A stretch of 64,000 bases of DNA from SSSZ01 sp016790965 (GCA_016790965.1 JAEUNZ010000022.1:1-64000), one strand, 5' to 3'. Numbered from the stretch's first letter, positions 8,287 to 17,888 are shown. A program made the numbers and translations. The notes: generated from the letters alone by a model not told the origin.

Positions 8287-8338
8287 TTCCCTGTCGAGTC
8301 CGGCAAAACGTTAATTTTCGAAATAGTGGAGTGATTCA

Positions 8339-8701
8339 ATGGCCCGTATTGCAGGGGTAAACATTCCGAACCATCAGCATGCCGAAATCGCACTGACCGC
8401 GATCTACGGCATCGGCCGTACCCGCGCGCAGAAGATCTGTGACGCCGCCGGCGTGGCTCGTAACACCAAAATGAAGGACCTGTCCGATGCGGACATGGAC
8501 CGTTTGCGTGACGAAGTGGGCAAGTTCACCGTCGAAGGTGACCTGCGCCGTGAAGTCACCATGAACATCAAGCGTCTGATGGACCTTGGTTGCTACCGTG
8601 GCCTTCGCCATCGCAAGGGCCTGCCCTGCCGTGGTCAGCGCACCCGTACCAACGCCCGTACCCGCAAGGGTCCGCGCAAGGCCATCGCTGGCAAGAAGTA
8701 A
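8339..8701 (+). CDS. rpsM: 30S ribosomal protein S13
   Basis: 120 residues, with the N-terminal IAGVNIPNHQHAEIALTAIYG and the basic C-terminal GQRTRTNARTRKGPRK extension that reaches the tRNAs. S13 makes the intersubunit bridge with L5. First gene of the alpha-operon segment. A long antisense open frame across it is a codon-bias artefact. Confidence 0.98.
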   Translation: MARIAGVNIPNHQHAEIALTAIYGIGRTRAQKICDAAGVARNTKMKDLSDADMDRLRDEVGKFTVEGDLRREVTMNIKRLMDLGCYRGLRHRKGLPCRGQRTRTNARTRKGPRKAIAGKK

Positions 8702-8713
8702 TAGGGACAGAAC

Positions 8714-9103
8714 ATGGCTAAGACTGCTACCAAAGTTCGCAAGAAAGTTAAGAAGAACGTGGCTGAGGGCATCGCCCACATCCACGCTTCCTTCAACAAT
8801 ACCATCATCACCATCACCGACCGTCAGGGTAATGCCCTGTCGTGGGCGACTTCCGGCGGTGCCGGCTTCCGCGGTTCGCGTAAGTCCACCCCGTTTGCCG
8901 CTCAGGTCGCTGCTGAGGCCGCCGGCAAGGCTGCTCAGGAATGTGGCGTCAAGAACCTCGAAGTCCGCATCAAGGGCCCCGGTCCTGGTCGTGAATCTTC
9001 GGTCCGCGCACTCAATGCGCTGGGCATGAAGATCACCGCGATTTCCGACGTGACGCCGGTGCCGCACAACGGCTGCCGTCCGCCTAAAAAGCGCCGCATC
9101 TAA
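8714..9103 (+). CDS. rpsK: 30S ribosomal protein S11
   Basis: 129 residues, the same as E. coli S11. Conserved segments are HIHASFNNTIITITDRQGN and the C-terminal DVTPVPHNGCRPPKKRRI. S11 sits on the platform near the Shine-Dalgarno helix. Twelve bases from both neighbours. Confidence 0.98.
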   Translation: MAKTATKVRKKVKKNVAEGIAHIHASFNNTIITITDRQGNALSWATSGGAGFRGSRKSTPFAAQVAAEAAGKAAQECGVKNLEVRIKGPGPGRESSVRALNALGMKITAISDVTPVPHNGCRPPKKRRI

Positions 9104-9115
9104 GGAGAAAGACAA

Positions 9116-9745
9116 GTGGCTCGTAATCTCGATCCGAAATGCCGTCAGTGCCGCCGTGAAGGCGAAAAGCTGTTCCTGAAGGGCGAAAAGTGCTTCACCG
9201 ACAAGTGCGCCATCGAGCGCCGCTCGTACGCTCCTGGTCAGCATGGCCAGAAGTCCGGTGCCCGTTTGTCTGACTATGGCGTCCACCTGCGTGCCAAGCA
9301 GAAGATCCGTCGTGTCTACGGTGTCCTTGAAGGCCAGTTCCGCAAGACCTTTGCCGAAGCTGAGCGCCGCAAGGGGCAGACTGGCGAAAACCTGCTGCAA
9401 CTGCTGGAAGCCCGCCTGGATTCCGTCGCCTACCGTATGGGTTTTGCCGCTTCGCGCAGTGAATCCCGTCAGGTCGTCCGTCACAACGGCGTTCTGGTCA
9501 ACGGCAAGCGCGTCAATATTCCTTCCTACCTTGTCAAGCCGGGCGATGTCGTCCAGTTGACCGATCGTGCCCGCGCTTCCCTGCGTTGCAAGGCTGCCCT
9601 CGAAGCCGCCGAGTCCCGTGGTTTCCCGGAGTGGATCGCCGTCGATGTCAAGGAAGGCAAGGGCACGTTCAAGGCCATGCCGCAACGCTCCGAGCTGCCG
9701 GCGACCCTGAACGAAGGTCTCGTCATCGAACTTTATTCGAAGTAA
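9116..9745 (+). CDS. rpsD: 30S ribosomal protein S4 (zinc form)
   Basis: 209 residues with the S4 RNA-binding domain (RLDSVAYRMGFA, about residue 100-111). The N-terminus carries C9, C12, C26 and C31, the zinc-binding C+ version lost in E. coli S4. The start is GTG at 9116, preceded by AAGGAGAAAG. S4 initiates 30S assembly and in E. coli represses the alpha operon. Confidence 0.98.
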   Translation: MARNLDPKCRQCRREGEKLFLKGEKCFTDKCAIERRSYAPGQHGQKSGARLSDYGVHLRAKQKIRRVYGVLEGQFRKTFAEAERRKGQTGENLLQLLEARLDSVAYRMGFAASRSESRQVVRHNGVLVNGKRVNIPSYLVKPGDVVQLTDRARASLRCKAALEAAESRGFPEWIAVDVKEGKGTFKAMPQRSELPATLNEGLVIELYSK

Positions 9746-9769
9746 GCACTGAGCAGAGGAATTTAGCCC

Positions 9770-10744
9770 ATGCAAAGCAGTGGACTTCTGAAACCCCGCA
9801 TCATCGATGTGCAGAGCGTTTCGCCTGTGCAGGCCAAGGTGGTCATGGAGCCGTTCGAACGCGGCTATGGCCATACCCTGGGCAATGCACTGCGCCGTAT
9901 CCTGCTGTCGTCGATGCCGGGTTATGCACCGACCGAAGTTGGCATTGAAGGCGTGCTCCATGAGTACTCCACCGTTGATGGCGTGCAGGAAGATGTCGTT
10001 GACATCCTTCTCAACCTCAAAGGCGTGGTGTTCAAGCTGCACGGCCGCGATGTCGTCAACCTGAATCTGGTCAAGGAAGGTGAAGGCCTGGTCCGTGCCG
10101 GCGATATCGAATTGCCGCACGACGTGGAAATCATCAACCCGGAACATGTGATCGCTCACCTTTCTCCTGGCGGCAAGCTGGCCATGGAGATCAAGGTCGA
10201 GAAGGGGCGCGGCTATGTGCCGGGCAACGTTCGTAACCTCGGTGATGCCAAGACGATTGGCAAGCTGGTTCTGGATGCTTCGTTCAGCCCGATCCGTCGC
10301 GTTGCCTATGCCGTCGAAAGTGCTCGCGTCGAACAGCGTACCGACCTCGACAAGCTGATCGTCGATATCGAGACTAACGGTGTCGTCGAGCCGGAAGAAG
10401 CCATCCGCTACGCTGCCCGCGTGCTGATGGAACAACTCTCCGTCTTCGCCGACCTCGAAGGTACCGCGCCTGTGGCCGAGGCTTCCAAGCCGGCCCAGGT
10501 CGACCCGGTCCTCCTGCGTCCGGTCGATGACCTCGAACTGACGGTTCGCTCCGCGAACTGCCTGAAGGCCGAGAACATCTACTACATCGGCGATCTCATC
10601 CAGCGTACCGAGAACGAGCTGCTCAAGACCCCGAACCTGGGTCGCAAGTCGCTCAACGAAATCAAGGAAGTGTTGGCCGCACGCGGCCTTACGCTGGGCA
10701 TGAAATTGGAAAATTGGCCGCCTGCCGGTCTGGAAAAGGTCTAA
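9770..10744 (+). CDS. rpoA: RNA polymerase alpha subunit
   Basis: 324 residues. The N-terminal domain (about 1-230) dimerises and scaffolds beta and beta-prime; the C-terminal domain (about 250-324) has the helix-hairpin-helix ELTVRSANCLKAENIYYIGD that binds UP elements and activators. Full length, typical alpha-operon place before rplQ. Confidence 0.99.
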   Translation: MQSSGLLKPRIIDVQSVSPVQAKVVMEPFERGYGHTLGNALRRILLSSMPGYAPTEVGIEGVLHEYSTVDGVQEDVVDILLNLKGVVFKLHGRDVVNLNLVKEGEGLVRAGDIELPHDVEIINPEHVIAHLSPGGKLAMEIKVEKGRGYVPGNVRNLGDAKTIGKLVLDASFSPIRRVAYAVESARVEQRTDLDKLIVDIETNGVVEPEEAIRYAARVLMEQLSVFADLEGTAPVAEASKPAQVDPVLLRPVDDLELTVRSANCLKAENIYYIGDLIQRTENELLKTPNLGRKSLNEIKEVLAARGLTLGMKLENWPPAGLEKV

Positions 10745-10802
10745 GGACCTTTTTCAGCCAAGGCTGCCAAGGGACGCCTGCAGAACATAGAAAGGATTAA
10801 CC

Positions 10803-11207
10803 ATGCGTCACCGTTTGGGACTTCGCAAACTCAACCGTACCAGCAGCCATCGCCTGGCGATGCTGCGCAACATGACCGTTTCGCTGCTGCGCCACGAAGC
10901 GATCAAGACCACCCTGCCTAAGGCCAAGGAACTGCGTCGCGTCGTAGAGCCCATGATCACCCTGGGCAAGACTCCGACCCTGGCCAACAAGCGCCTGGCC
11001 TTCGATCGGTTGCGCGATCGCGATATCGTGGTCAAACTTTTCGCTGAGATTGGACCGCGCTACGCCACCCGTCCGGGGGGTTACCTGCGCATCCTGAAGT
11101 GCGGATTCCGCGTGGGCGACAATGCGCCCATGGCTTTCGTCGAATTGGTGGACCGTCCCGAACCTACCGAGCCGGTGGAAGTCGCCGAAGAGCAAGCTGC
11201 TGCCTGA
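10803..11207 (+). CDS. rplQ: 50S ribosomal protein L17
   Basis: 134 residues, slightly longer than E. coli L17 because of an acidic C-terminal tail. It starts MRHRLGLRKLNRTSSHRLAM. Last gene of the alpha operon; a strong bidirectional terminator follows 12 bases after the stop. Confidence 0.98.
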   Translation: MRHRLGLRKLNRTSSHRLAMLRNMTVSLLRHEAIKTTLPKAKELRRVVEPMITLGKTPTLANKRLAFDRLRDRDIVVKLFAEIGPRYATRPGGYLRILKCGFRVGDNAPMAFVELVDRPEPTEPVEVAEEQAAA

Positions 11208-11219
11208 TCGGGGCGGATC

Positions 11220-11253
11220 GCAAAAAAGGCCGGGATTTCCCGGCCTTTTTTGC
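11220..11253. terminator. Bidirectional intrinsic terminator
   Basis: A perfect 16-bp inverted repeat (GCAAAAAAGGCCGGGA at 11220-11235 and its complement at 11238-11253) with A-runs and T-runs on both flanks works in both directions. It lies between rplQ (+) and the convergent phosphatase gene (-), ending both transcripts. Confidence 0.92.
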
Positions 11254-11285
11254 GCCTGCGGCGGACGCGGCACGGGCGGGGCCTG

Positions 11286-12821
11286 TCACGGACAGGCAAC
11301 GACCATCAAGGATACGTCGTCAGCCGCCATCTCCTCACCCAGGTGCTGCCGCAACGCCGTCTGGACCGCGTCGAAGCGCTGACCCGGCGTGGTGTGGGCC
11401 AGGCTGGCCAGGATACCTTCCGGCCCGAATTGGCCGCCTTCGCGGTCGGTGGCCTCGATGAGTCCGTCCGAATAGAGAAGGAGCTGACTTTCCTTTTCCC
11501 AGGTAAACGAGGTCGCCTCGGCGTCGATCTGATCGATGATGCCCAGGGGGACCTGGGTGGACGGGAATTCCGCCTCCTTGCGCCCCCAGCGATCGATGAG
11601 CAGTGCCGAAGGGGTTCCCCCCACCCAGATTTCGCCCCTCTTGCTGGTAGGGTCGAGGGCCACGACAGTGGCGGCGACGAAACGGCCGATGGGCATCGAC
11701 TCGCGCAACTGCTGGTTGAGTTCCAGGATCAGTTCATGCACTGGCAGGTTCTGGGCGCTCATGCGGTAAAAGACCGTCAATACCGGCAGCACGCTGATGG
11801 CAGCGGCCAGACCATGCCCGGTCGCATCCGCCAGGAGGGCATAAAAGCGCCCCTGGGGTGAGCGTGCCGCCGCCACCACGTCGCCGCTGAAGTGCTGGGC
11901 AGGAATCACCTTGTATTGCAGGCAGGGATCCTGGAGCCCGCGCCGGTGCATCTGCTTTTCCACTAGGCGCATGGCGAGTTGTTGCTCGCTCTCGGTCTGG
12001 TCGTAGTACGCCTGAAGCTGGCGGGCATTCTCGTGCAGCTTGACTTCGGCAGCCTTGCGCTCCGAAATGTCGCGTACGACGCCGATGAAAAGGCGGGTGT
12101 TGTCGAGTTGAATCTCGGAAACGCCGAGTTCGGCAGGGAACAGGGCTCCGTCCCGACGCTTGCCGATCACTTCCCGCTCGCTGCCCATGATGCGTGGGGG
12201 CTCGCCGCCCACGTAGCGGCCGATGTAGCCATCGTGCTCGGAATGGTAAGGCTCCGGCATGAGCACCTTGACGTTCTGGCCGACCAGATCCGCGGCCGGC
12301 CAGCCGAAAAGTTTTTCCGTGGCCGAATTGCAGGCCAGGATCGTCGCCTTCGTGTCGATGGTGATGATCGCCTCGAGCACGTTGTCGGAAATAGCCTGGA
12401 GGCGCTTCAGGGCCTCGATCGACTGGGCCTGGAGGGTCAGCGATTTCCGCATCGAGCGCAGCTTCGCCTCCAGCACGATGAAATTGATCGGCTTGGTCAG
12501 GTAGTCGTCGCCCCCGGCATTGAGACCTTCGAGCAGGTTCTCGTCCCGATTCAGCGCCGACAGGAAAATGACCGGAACCCAGAGCTCCTTGACCAGGGCC
12601 CGGATGCGTCGGGCTGCCTCGAAGCCGTCCATGACCGGCATCATGATGTCGAGCAAGACTATGTCGGGGCGCTCCGCCTCGAAAGTCTGTACCGCCTCCT
12701 CGCCGTTTTCGGCCAACAGCACCTGATGGCCCAGCTTCTTGAGGAAGACCTGCAGGACGTGCAGGTTCGTCTTGTTGTCGTCGACCGCGAGGATGCGCAG
12801 GGGTTTGAGGGTATCAGTCAT
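11286..12821 (-). CDS. Response regulator with PAS and SpoIIE-type (PP2C) phosphatase output
   Basis: 511 residues in three parts. A receiver domain occupies about 8-125 (acidic pocket D14/D15, phospho-acceptor D58 in DIVLLDIMMPVMDG). A PAS domain follows at about 145-265 (ISDNVLEAIITIDTKATI), then a coiled linker and a SpoIIE/PP2C serine phosphatase from about 305 to the end (FSGDVVAAARS, LADATGHGLAAAISV). Such proteins normally dephosphorylate an anti-sigma antagonist in a partner switch; no antagonist or kinase gene is adjacent. It starts 32 bases downstream of the histidine kinase stop on the same strand, so the kinase is its likely partner. Confidence 0.92.
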   Translation of the reverse strand: MTDTLKPLRILAVDDNKTNLHVLQVFLKKLGHQVLLAENGEEAVQTFEAERPDIVLLDIMMPVMDGFEAARRIRALVKELWVPVIFLSALNRDENLLEGLNAGGDDYLTKPINFIVLEAKLRSMRKSLTLQAQSIEALKRLQAISDNVLEAIITIDTKATILACNSATEKLFGWPAADLVGQNVKVLMPEPYHSEHDGYIGRYVGGEPPRIMGSEREVIGKRRDGALFPAELGVSEIQLDNTRLFIGVVRDISERKAAEVKLHENARQLQAYYDQTESEQQLAMRLVEKQMHRRGLQDPCLQYKVIPAQHFSGDVVAAARSPQGRFYALLADATGHGLAAAISVLPVLTVFYRMSAQNLPVHELILELNQQLRESMPIGRFVAATVVALDPTSKRGEIWVGGTPSALLIDRWGRKEAEFPSTQVPLGIIDQIDAEATSFTWEKESQLLLYSDGLIEATDREGGQFGPEGILASLAHTTPGQRFDAVQTALRQHLGEEMAADDVSLMVVACP

Positions 12822-12853
12822 CGGAAACTGGCTTGGGGGCCGACAGGGCGGGA

Positions 12854-15556
12854 TCAGATCACCGGCTCGCCAGCACCTTCGGTGGGTGGCGCGACCGGGA
12901 GCGTGATGGTGAATGTGGCGCCGCCCTCCGGGTTGTTCTTTGCCTCAATCGTACCATGGTGGGCCTGGATGATCTCGCGTGAGATAGCCAGTCCCAGGCC
13001 AGTGCCGCCGGCCCCGGTCTTGGTGGCGCTGCTCTGAACAAACTTCTCGAAGATCTGATCTAGCTCGTCAGCCGGAATGCCTACGCCGCGGTCGCAGAAC
13101 TCGACCGACAGGGTGGGGGCGCCGAAGCAATCCCTGGCCTCGCCGATGCGCACCCCGATCTGTCCTCCTGGCGGCGAGAACTTGATGGCATTGGCGAGCA
13201 GGTTGTGGACGACGCGGGCGATCTGGACCGCGTCGCCAACCATGGAACAGTCCCGCGCCTCGAGGCTGAAACTGACCGTCAGGGCGTAGGGCGCGAGGAG
13301 GGACTCCAAGTCGCGGATGGCGTCGTTGACTACCCCGGCCAGGTCGAAGCGCGCCATGTGCATGGGCATGCGTCCCGCTTCCAGCCTAGAAAGATCGAGC
13401 AGGTCGTTGATGAGGACAATCAGCCGCTCGGCGCTTTGCCGGATGCGCTCGAAGTAGGGAATCGCTTTTTCTGGCGCCGCGTGGGCGCGTTCCATCCCGA
13501 GGCGGCTGAAGCTCATGATGGCGTGCATGGGGGTGCGCAGTTCGTGGGACATATTGGCCAGGAATTCCGACTTGGCCCGATCGGCCCTGGTCGCCGCGGC
13601 GAGGGCGCGGGAAAGATCGGCGGTGCGCGCCATGACCAATTCCTGCAGGTTGTCCCGGTGCCGGCGCAGTTCCGCCTCAATGCGCTTTCGATCCGTAATG
13701 TCGGTATAGATGGTGACAAAGCCGCCCCCGGTGAGCGGGGTGCCGCGCACCTCGATGACCCGGCCGTCGCGGCGGGAGCGTTCGAACTGGTGGGGCTGGG
13801 GGTTGGCGGCCTTGGCCATCAGTGCATCGGCCAGGGCTTCTGGATCGCCCGGACCGTACTCGCCGCGGCGGGCGTTGAACAGGGCGACTTCACGGAAGGT
13901 GGGCGTACGGGGGGTGAAGAGTTCGGGAGGGAAATCGAGCACCTCCAGCAGGCGCTGGTTGGCAGCGATGAAGTTGAGCTGGGCGTCGATGAGCGAGATG
14001 CCGCAGGGGACGTTGGCCAGGATGGTCTGTACGGTTTCGTGCTGACGCGCGAGCTTCTCTTCGGCGGCGTGTCTGTCGCTCACGTCGATGGCGATTCCCA
14101 GGTAGCCCGTGACGCTGCCGTCCGTTTCCCGCAGGGCGGTGACCGTCAGATCGACGCGCAGCAGCGCGCCGTCCACCCGCCGGTAGGTCCACTCCCTTCG
14201 CTCGAAGCCCTCCCGGTCCGGCAGAGCGGTGAAGACCTCGAAACCGTCTACCGGGCGTTGCAACCGTTGGGACAGTTCGGCTGAGCGTGCGGCAATCTCT
14301 TCCTCCAGATGGAACAGTGCCGGCGTTGCCTTGCCCAGCATGTCGCTCGCTTCCCACCCCAGCAGTTTCTCCGCCCCGCGGTTGAACAGGGTGATCGTTC
14401 CGCTCATGTCGGTGGCGATAATGCTGACCTCGGTGGCACCGTCCAGAATCGCCTGCTTGAACTGGTCCCGGGCGCGGATGGCGGCCTCGGCCTGGCGCAG
14501 ATCCGCCGTCGTCTGGGCCGCATAGGCCATGGCCAGGTGTTTCTGGGTCAGGAGAAGAAAGACCCCGAGGGACAAGAGCAGCGCAATGGTGAGTCCCCCG
14601 ACGATGATCAGGGTCGGCTCGGCGAAACTCGCCGCCGCGGGGCCGCCGCCGTAGGCAAATTCGAGCCGCCAGGTTCGGCCGCCGAAATCGATTTCGTGCT
14701 GGGTGTGCAGGGGAGCGGAATCCCAATCGAGTGCCGGCCGAGTGCTATGAAAGGGGACCTCGCCGGATTCCTGATCCTGGTCGAAGAGGCGCAGGGCCAG
14801 GGTATCGACCATCGTCTTCTGCGTCGTATCCAGAAATTCGCTCATGCGGTAAGCCGCATAGGCGACGCCGGTGAAGGCGGCGCGGCGCTCCTGCACGTTG
14901 CCGATGGGCGCCCCGGCGCGATACACGGCCCGCAGCATGAGGAAGGCCGACTGCTCCTCATCGTGCACCAGGACGACCTTGCGCGAAATGACGATGCTAT
15001 CGATGTCGATGGCTCTTTCCACCGCCTCACGCCGTGCGGTTTCGGAATACAGGTCGAAGCCCCGGGCACGCAGCGCCACATCCTGCCCCGCGGCGAGCAG
15101 GTCCACGACGACCAGCATGGGCGAGTCTCCCGCGGGATAGACCTTGAAATCGCCTCCGCCGTCCCGCTCTCGGACCCGCGCCTCCAGAGCCCCCACCTCG
15201 CTGCGCAGCACGCGGGGGGCGAAGCCGTAGGCGATCATCCCCGGCAGATGACGGTAGGCATCGGCCCGAACGGTGTACAGCCGCCACTCCTCGGCACTGA
15301 TCGTCTCGCTGCTGGCGAAAAAGGCGGCCAGATCCCGGATGAACTGGCCGTGGAACTGCAGCCGCTCCCGCATTTCGTAGGTCGCCTGCGCCGCCTCGCG
15401 CTGAAAGTCCTGATTGCGGCCATCTTCAAGGGCCAGGCGGCGATGCTTGCCATAACTGCAGGCGAGGGCGGCAAGGACCAGGAAGAGCACGACCGGCGCC
15501 ACCCAGCGCAGGCGCGCCGAGGGGCGGGGCAGGGAGGGCGGAATCGGAGTTTTCAT
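12854..15556 (-). CDS. CHASE-PAS-PAS sensor histidine kinase
   Basis: 900 residues. A membrane helix lies at about 17-35 and a periplasmic CHASE ligand-binding domain at about 75-290. A second helix (about 325-345) is followed by two PAS domains (about 370-490 and 500-620). The HisKA domain has H671 in FLANMSHELRTPMHAIM, and the HATPase domain is at about 770-895 (DRGVGIPADELDQIFEKF, GTGLGLAIS). CHASE domains sense small extracellular molecules; the ligand cannot be read from sequence. Gene order exporter-kinase-regulator with ~30-base gaps indicates one operon. Confidence 0.92.
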   Translation of the reverse strand: MKTPIPPSLPRPSARLRWVAPVVLFLVLAALACSYGKHRRLALEDGRNQDFQREAAQATYEMRERLQFHGQFIRDLAAFFASSETISAEEWRLYTVRADAYRHLPGMIAYGFAPRVLRSEVGALEARVRERDGGGDFKVYPAGDSPMLVVVDLLAAGQDVALRARGFDLYSETARREAVERAIDIDSIVISRKVVLVHDEEQSAFLMLRAVYRAGAPIGNVQERRAAFTGVAYAAYRMSEFLDTTQKTMVDTLALRLFDQDQESGEVPFHSTRPALDWDSAPLHTQHEIDFGGRTWRLEFAYGGGPAAASFAEPTLIIVGGLTIALLLSLGVFLLLTQKHLAMAYAAQTTADLRQAEAAIRARDQFKQAILDGATEVSIIATDMSGTITLFNRGAEKLLGWEASDMLGKATPALFHLEEEIAARSAELSQRLQRPVDGFEVFTALPDREGFERREWTYRRVDGALLRVDLTVTALRETDGSVTGYLGIAIDVSDRHAAEEKLARQHETVQTILANVPCGISLIDAQLNFIAANQRLLEVLDFPPELFTPRTPTFREVALFNARRGEYGPGDPEALADALMAKAANPQPHQFERSRRDGRVIEVRGTPLTGGGFVTIYTDITDRKRIEAELRRHRDNLQELVMARTADLSRALAAATRADRAKSEFLANMSHELRTPMHAIMSFSRLGMERAHAAPEKAIPYFERIRQSAERLIVLINDLLDLSRLEAGRMPMHMARFDLAGVVNDAIRDLESLLAPYALTVSFSLEARDCSMVGDAVQIARVVHNLLANAIKFSPPGGQIGVRIGEARDCFGAPTLSVEFCDRGVGIPADELDQIFEKFVQSSATKTGAGGTGLGLAISREIIQAHHGTIEAKNNPEGGATFTITLPVAPPTEGAGEPVI

Positions 15557-15586
15557 GGCGGGAGGGGGCCGACGCAGGCGATGGTA

Positions 15587-17398
15587 TCAGGGCTTCTGCG
15601 CTGCGGATTCCTCCTGTTGCTGCAAGGCCCACATGCGGGCGTAGGTGCCGCCAGCCTGGAGCAGAGCGCCGTGGCTGCCCCGCTCGACGATGCGCCCCTC
15701 GTCCATGACCAGGATGAGATCGGCGTTCATGACGGTGGACAGGCGATGGGCGATGACCAAGACCGTGCGCCCCCGGGCGGCAAATTCCAATTGTGCCTGG
15801 ATGGCCTTCTCGGTACCTGAATCGAGGGCCGAGGTCGCCTCGTCGAAAATGAGCAGGGGCGGATTCTTGAGCAGGGTGCGGGCGATGGCCACCCGCTGCT
15901 TTTCTCCGCCAGAAAGCTTCAGGCCCCGCTCGCCCACCCGGGTGTCGTACTTCTGCGGCAGGGATTCGATGAAATCGTGCAACTGGGCAGCCCGGGCCGC
16001 GGCCAGCACCTCCTCCCGGGACGCCTCGGGCCGGCCATACTGGATGTTGTAGAAAATGCTGTCGTTGAATAGCACCGTGTCCTGGGGAACGATGCCGATG
16101 GCGCTGCGCAGGCTGGCCTGCTGCAGGCTGCGCAAATCGTGGCCGTTGATGCGGATGGCCCCGCCGCTCACATCGTAAAAGCGGAAGAGCAGCCGGGCCA
16201 GGGTCGATTTCCCCGCTCCGGAAGGCCCCACCACCGCCACCGTGTGACCCGGGGCTATGGTGAAATCGACGCCGGCCAGGATCAGGCGCTCGGGCTCGTA
16301 GGCAAAGCGTACCGCCTCGAAATCGACCCGCAGGGGCGCAGCAGGCACCGCGCGGGCATCGGGCGCGTCGGCCACTTCGCGCTGTTCGGCCAGGAGGCCG
16401 AACATGCGCTCGATGTCGGTCAGCGCCTGGCGAATCTCCCGATACACCATGCCCAGGAAGTTCAGCGGCGTGTAGAGCTGGATGAGAAAGGCATTGACCA
16501 GGACCAGATCCCCCAGAGTCATGCTGCCCTCCACCACCCCGGACGCCGCCCGCCACATCATGGCCGTGACCCCCAGAGCGATGATGCCCTGCTGCCCGAG
16601 ATTCAGGAGGGAAAGGGTTGTCTGGCTGCGGGTGGCCGCGTCCTCCCACTGGCGCATCTGGGCGTCGTAGCGGGCCGCCTCGAACGCCTCGTTGTTGAAG
16701 TATTTGACCGTCTCGTAATTGATGAGGCTGTCGATGGCCCGCGTGTTGGCGGCGGAATCCGACTCGTTCACCGCTCGCCGGATATCGATCCGCCAATTGC
16801 TCACCTTCACCGTGAATACGATGTAGGCAGTGAGGGAAAGGGCGGTGATGACGACGTAGCCCACGTCGTACTGTATGAAGAGAATCCCCAGCACCAGCGC
16901 AATCTCCACCAGGGTGGGCAGGATCGAGTACAGGCTGTAGGAAATCAAGCTGCCGATGGAACGGGTTCCCCGCTCGATGTCCCGCGAAACCCCGCCGGTT
17001 TGCCGATCCAGATGAAAGCGCAGGGCCAGGGAATGCAGGTGCCGGAAAACCTCAAGCGCCACGTGGCGCACCGCCTGCTGCGTTACCCGGGCGAAGAGCA
17101 TCTCGCGCAACTCGGTGAACAGGGCGGTGGAAAAGCGCAGGGCGCCATACAGCAGCAAGAGCAGCGCCGGCAGCGCCAGGGCCTGCTGGGCGGGCGACAG
17201 GCCGTCGATCATGGCCTTGAACACCAGGGGCACGGATACGTTGGCCACCTTGGCCCCCACCAGACAGGACAAGGCCAGCACCACCCGCAGGCGATAGCGC
17301 CACAGATAGGGCAGCAGGGTGGCCAGGGTGGCGCGGATGTGCAGGGTTGGAACCGGCGATCCGGCGGGGGGACGGGGCAGGGCGGAGGAGCGGCGCAT
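15587..17398 (-). CDS. Atm1-type ABC exporter (fused membrane and ATPase domains)
   Basis: 603 residues from the ATG at 17398. Six membrane helices (about 35-320) precede the nucleotide-binding domain. NYETVKYFNNE (about 226-236) is the glutathione-binding region signature of mitochondrial Atm1 and bacterial Atm1-like exporters. The ATPase has Walker A VGPSGAGKST (about 390), signature LSGGEKQR (about 493) and Walker B LLIFDEATSALD. Atm1-like proteins export glutathione conjugates or glutathione-bound metals. The frame is open 95 codons further upstream, but that would run into the divergent thioesterase, so the inner ATG is preferred. Confidence 0.92.
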   Translation of the reverse strand: MRRSSALPRPPAGSPVPTLHIRATLATLLPYLWRYRLRVVLALSCLVGAKVANVSVPLVFKAMIDGLSPAQQALALPALLLLLYGALRFSTALFTELREMLFARVTQQAVRHVALEVFRHLHSLALRFHLDRQTGGVSRDIERGTRSIGSLISYSLYSILPTLVEIALVLGILFIQYDVGYVVITALSLTAYIVFTVKVSNWRIDIRRAVNESDSAANTRAIDSLINYETVKYFNNEAFEAARYDAQMRQWEDAATRSQTTLSLLNLGQQGIIALGVTAMMWRAASGVVEGSMTLGDLVLVNAFLIQLYTPLNFLGMVYREIRQALTDIERMFGLLAEQREVADAPDARAVPAAPLRVDFEAVRFAYEPERLILAGVDFTIAPGHTVAVVGPSGAGKSTLARLLFRFYDVSGGAIRINGHDLRSLQQASLRSAIGIVPQDTVLFNDSIFYNIQYGRPEASREEVLAAARAAQLHDFIESLPQKYDTRVGERGLKLSGGEKQRVAIARTLLKNPPLLIFDEATSALDSGTEKAIQAQLEFAARGRTVLVIAHRLSTVMNADLILVMDEGRIVERGSHGALLQAGGTYARMWALQQQEESAAQKP

Positions 17399-17415
17399 GG
17401 ACGATTTCTGGAGCG

Positions 17416-17449
17416 GGAAGCGGGAGTATAGGAAAACTGCGCCGCTTCC
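17416..17449. repeat. Inverted repeat in the divergent exporter/thioesterase promoter region
   Basis: GGAAGCGG (17416-17423) is exactly complementary to CCGCTTCC (17442-17449), 18 bases apart, in the 91-base gap between the divergent starts at 17398 and 17490. Size and place fit an operator, but there is no direct evidence of a regulator. Confidence 0.4.
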
Positions 17450-17489
17450 GGGAAAATCAACCGTTTCCCTCCTGCCGAGCCCCTCTTCC

Positions 17490-17888
17490 ATGGACCACAT
17501 CGCCCAACTTCCCGCCAGCGAACCCACCCTGCGGGTCATGCCCATGCCCGCCGATCTCAACCAATATGGCGACGTCTTCGGCGGCTGGGTCATGGCCCAG
17601 GTGGACGTGGCCGGCGCCATTCCCGCCCTGCGCCGGGCACGGGGCCGGGTGGCGACCGTGTCGGTCAATTGCTTCCAGTTCAAACAGCCGGTTTCGGTGG
17701 GTGACGTGGTGAGTTTTTACGCCCGCGTCGTACGGGTAGGCAAAACCTCGATCACGGTGGACGTCGAGGTTTATGCGGAGCGCAACTACGCCGAGCCCAT
17801 CGTCGTCCGTGTGACACAGGCGCAACTGACCTACGTCGCCATCGATTCCGAGGGGGAAAAACGGGACGTTCCCCCGGAAAATGCGTAA
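17490..17888 (+). CDS. yciA: YciA-type acyl-CoA thioesterase
   Basis: 132 residues, the same as E. coli YciA, a hot-dog-fold hydrolase of acyl-CoA. The conserved NQYGDVFGGWVMAQVD block (about 23-38) carries the catalytic aspartate region and VATVSVNCFQFKQPV the dimer core. The start is the ATG at 17490; the frame is open upstream but runs into the divergent exporter. It overlaps the long frame of the following fadL-like gene by eight bases only if that gene used its earlier ATG. Confidence 0.92.
   Translation: MDHIAQLPASEPTLRVMPMPADLNQYGDVFGGWVMAQVDVAGAIPALRRARGRVATVSVNCFQFKQPVSVGDVVSFYARVVRVGKTSITVDVEVYAERNYAEPIVVRVTQAQLTYVAIDSEGEKRDVPPENA

Noticed and set aside
8336..10435. 699-codon open frame antisense to rpsM, rpsK, rpsD and rpoA
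   Set aside because: It runs opposite to four certain genes and its translation is a His/Asp/Leu-rich mirror of their codon bias, with no domain.
17399..17683. 95-codon N-terminal extension of the Atm1-type exporter
   Set aside because: It is antisense to the thioesterase start and lacks exporter-like sequence; the ATG at 17398 matches family length.
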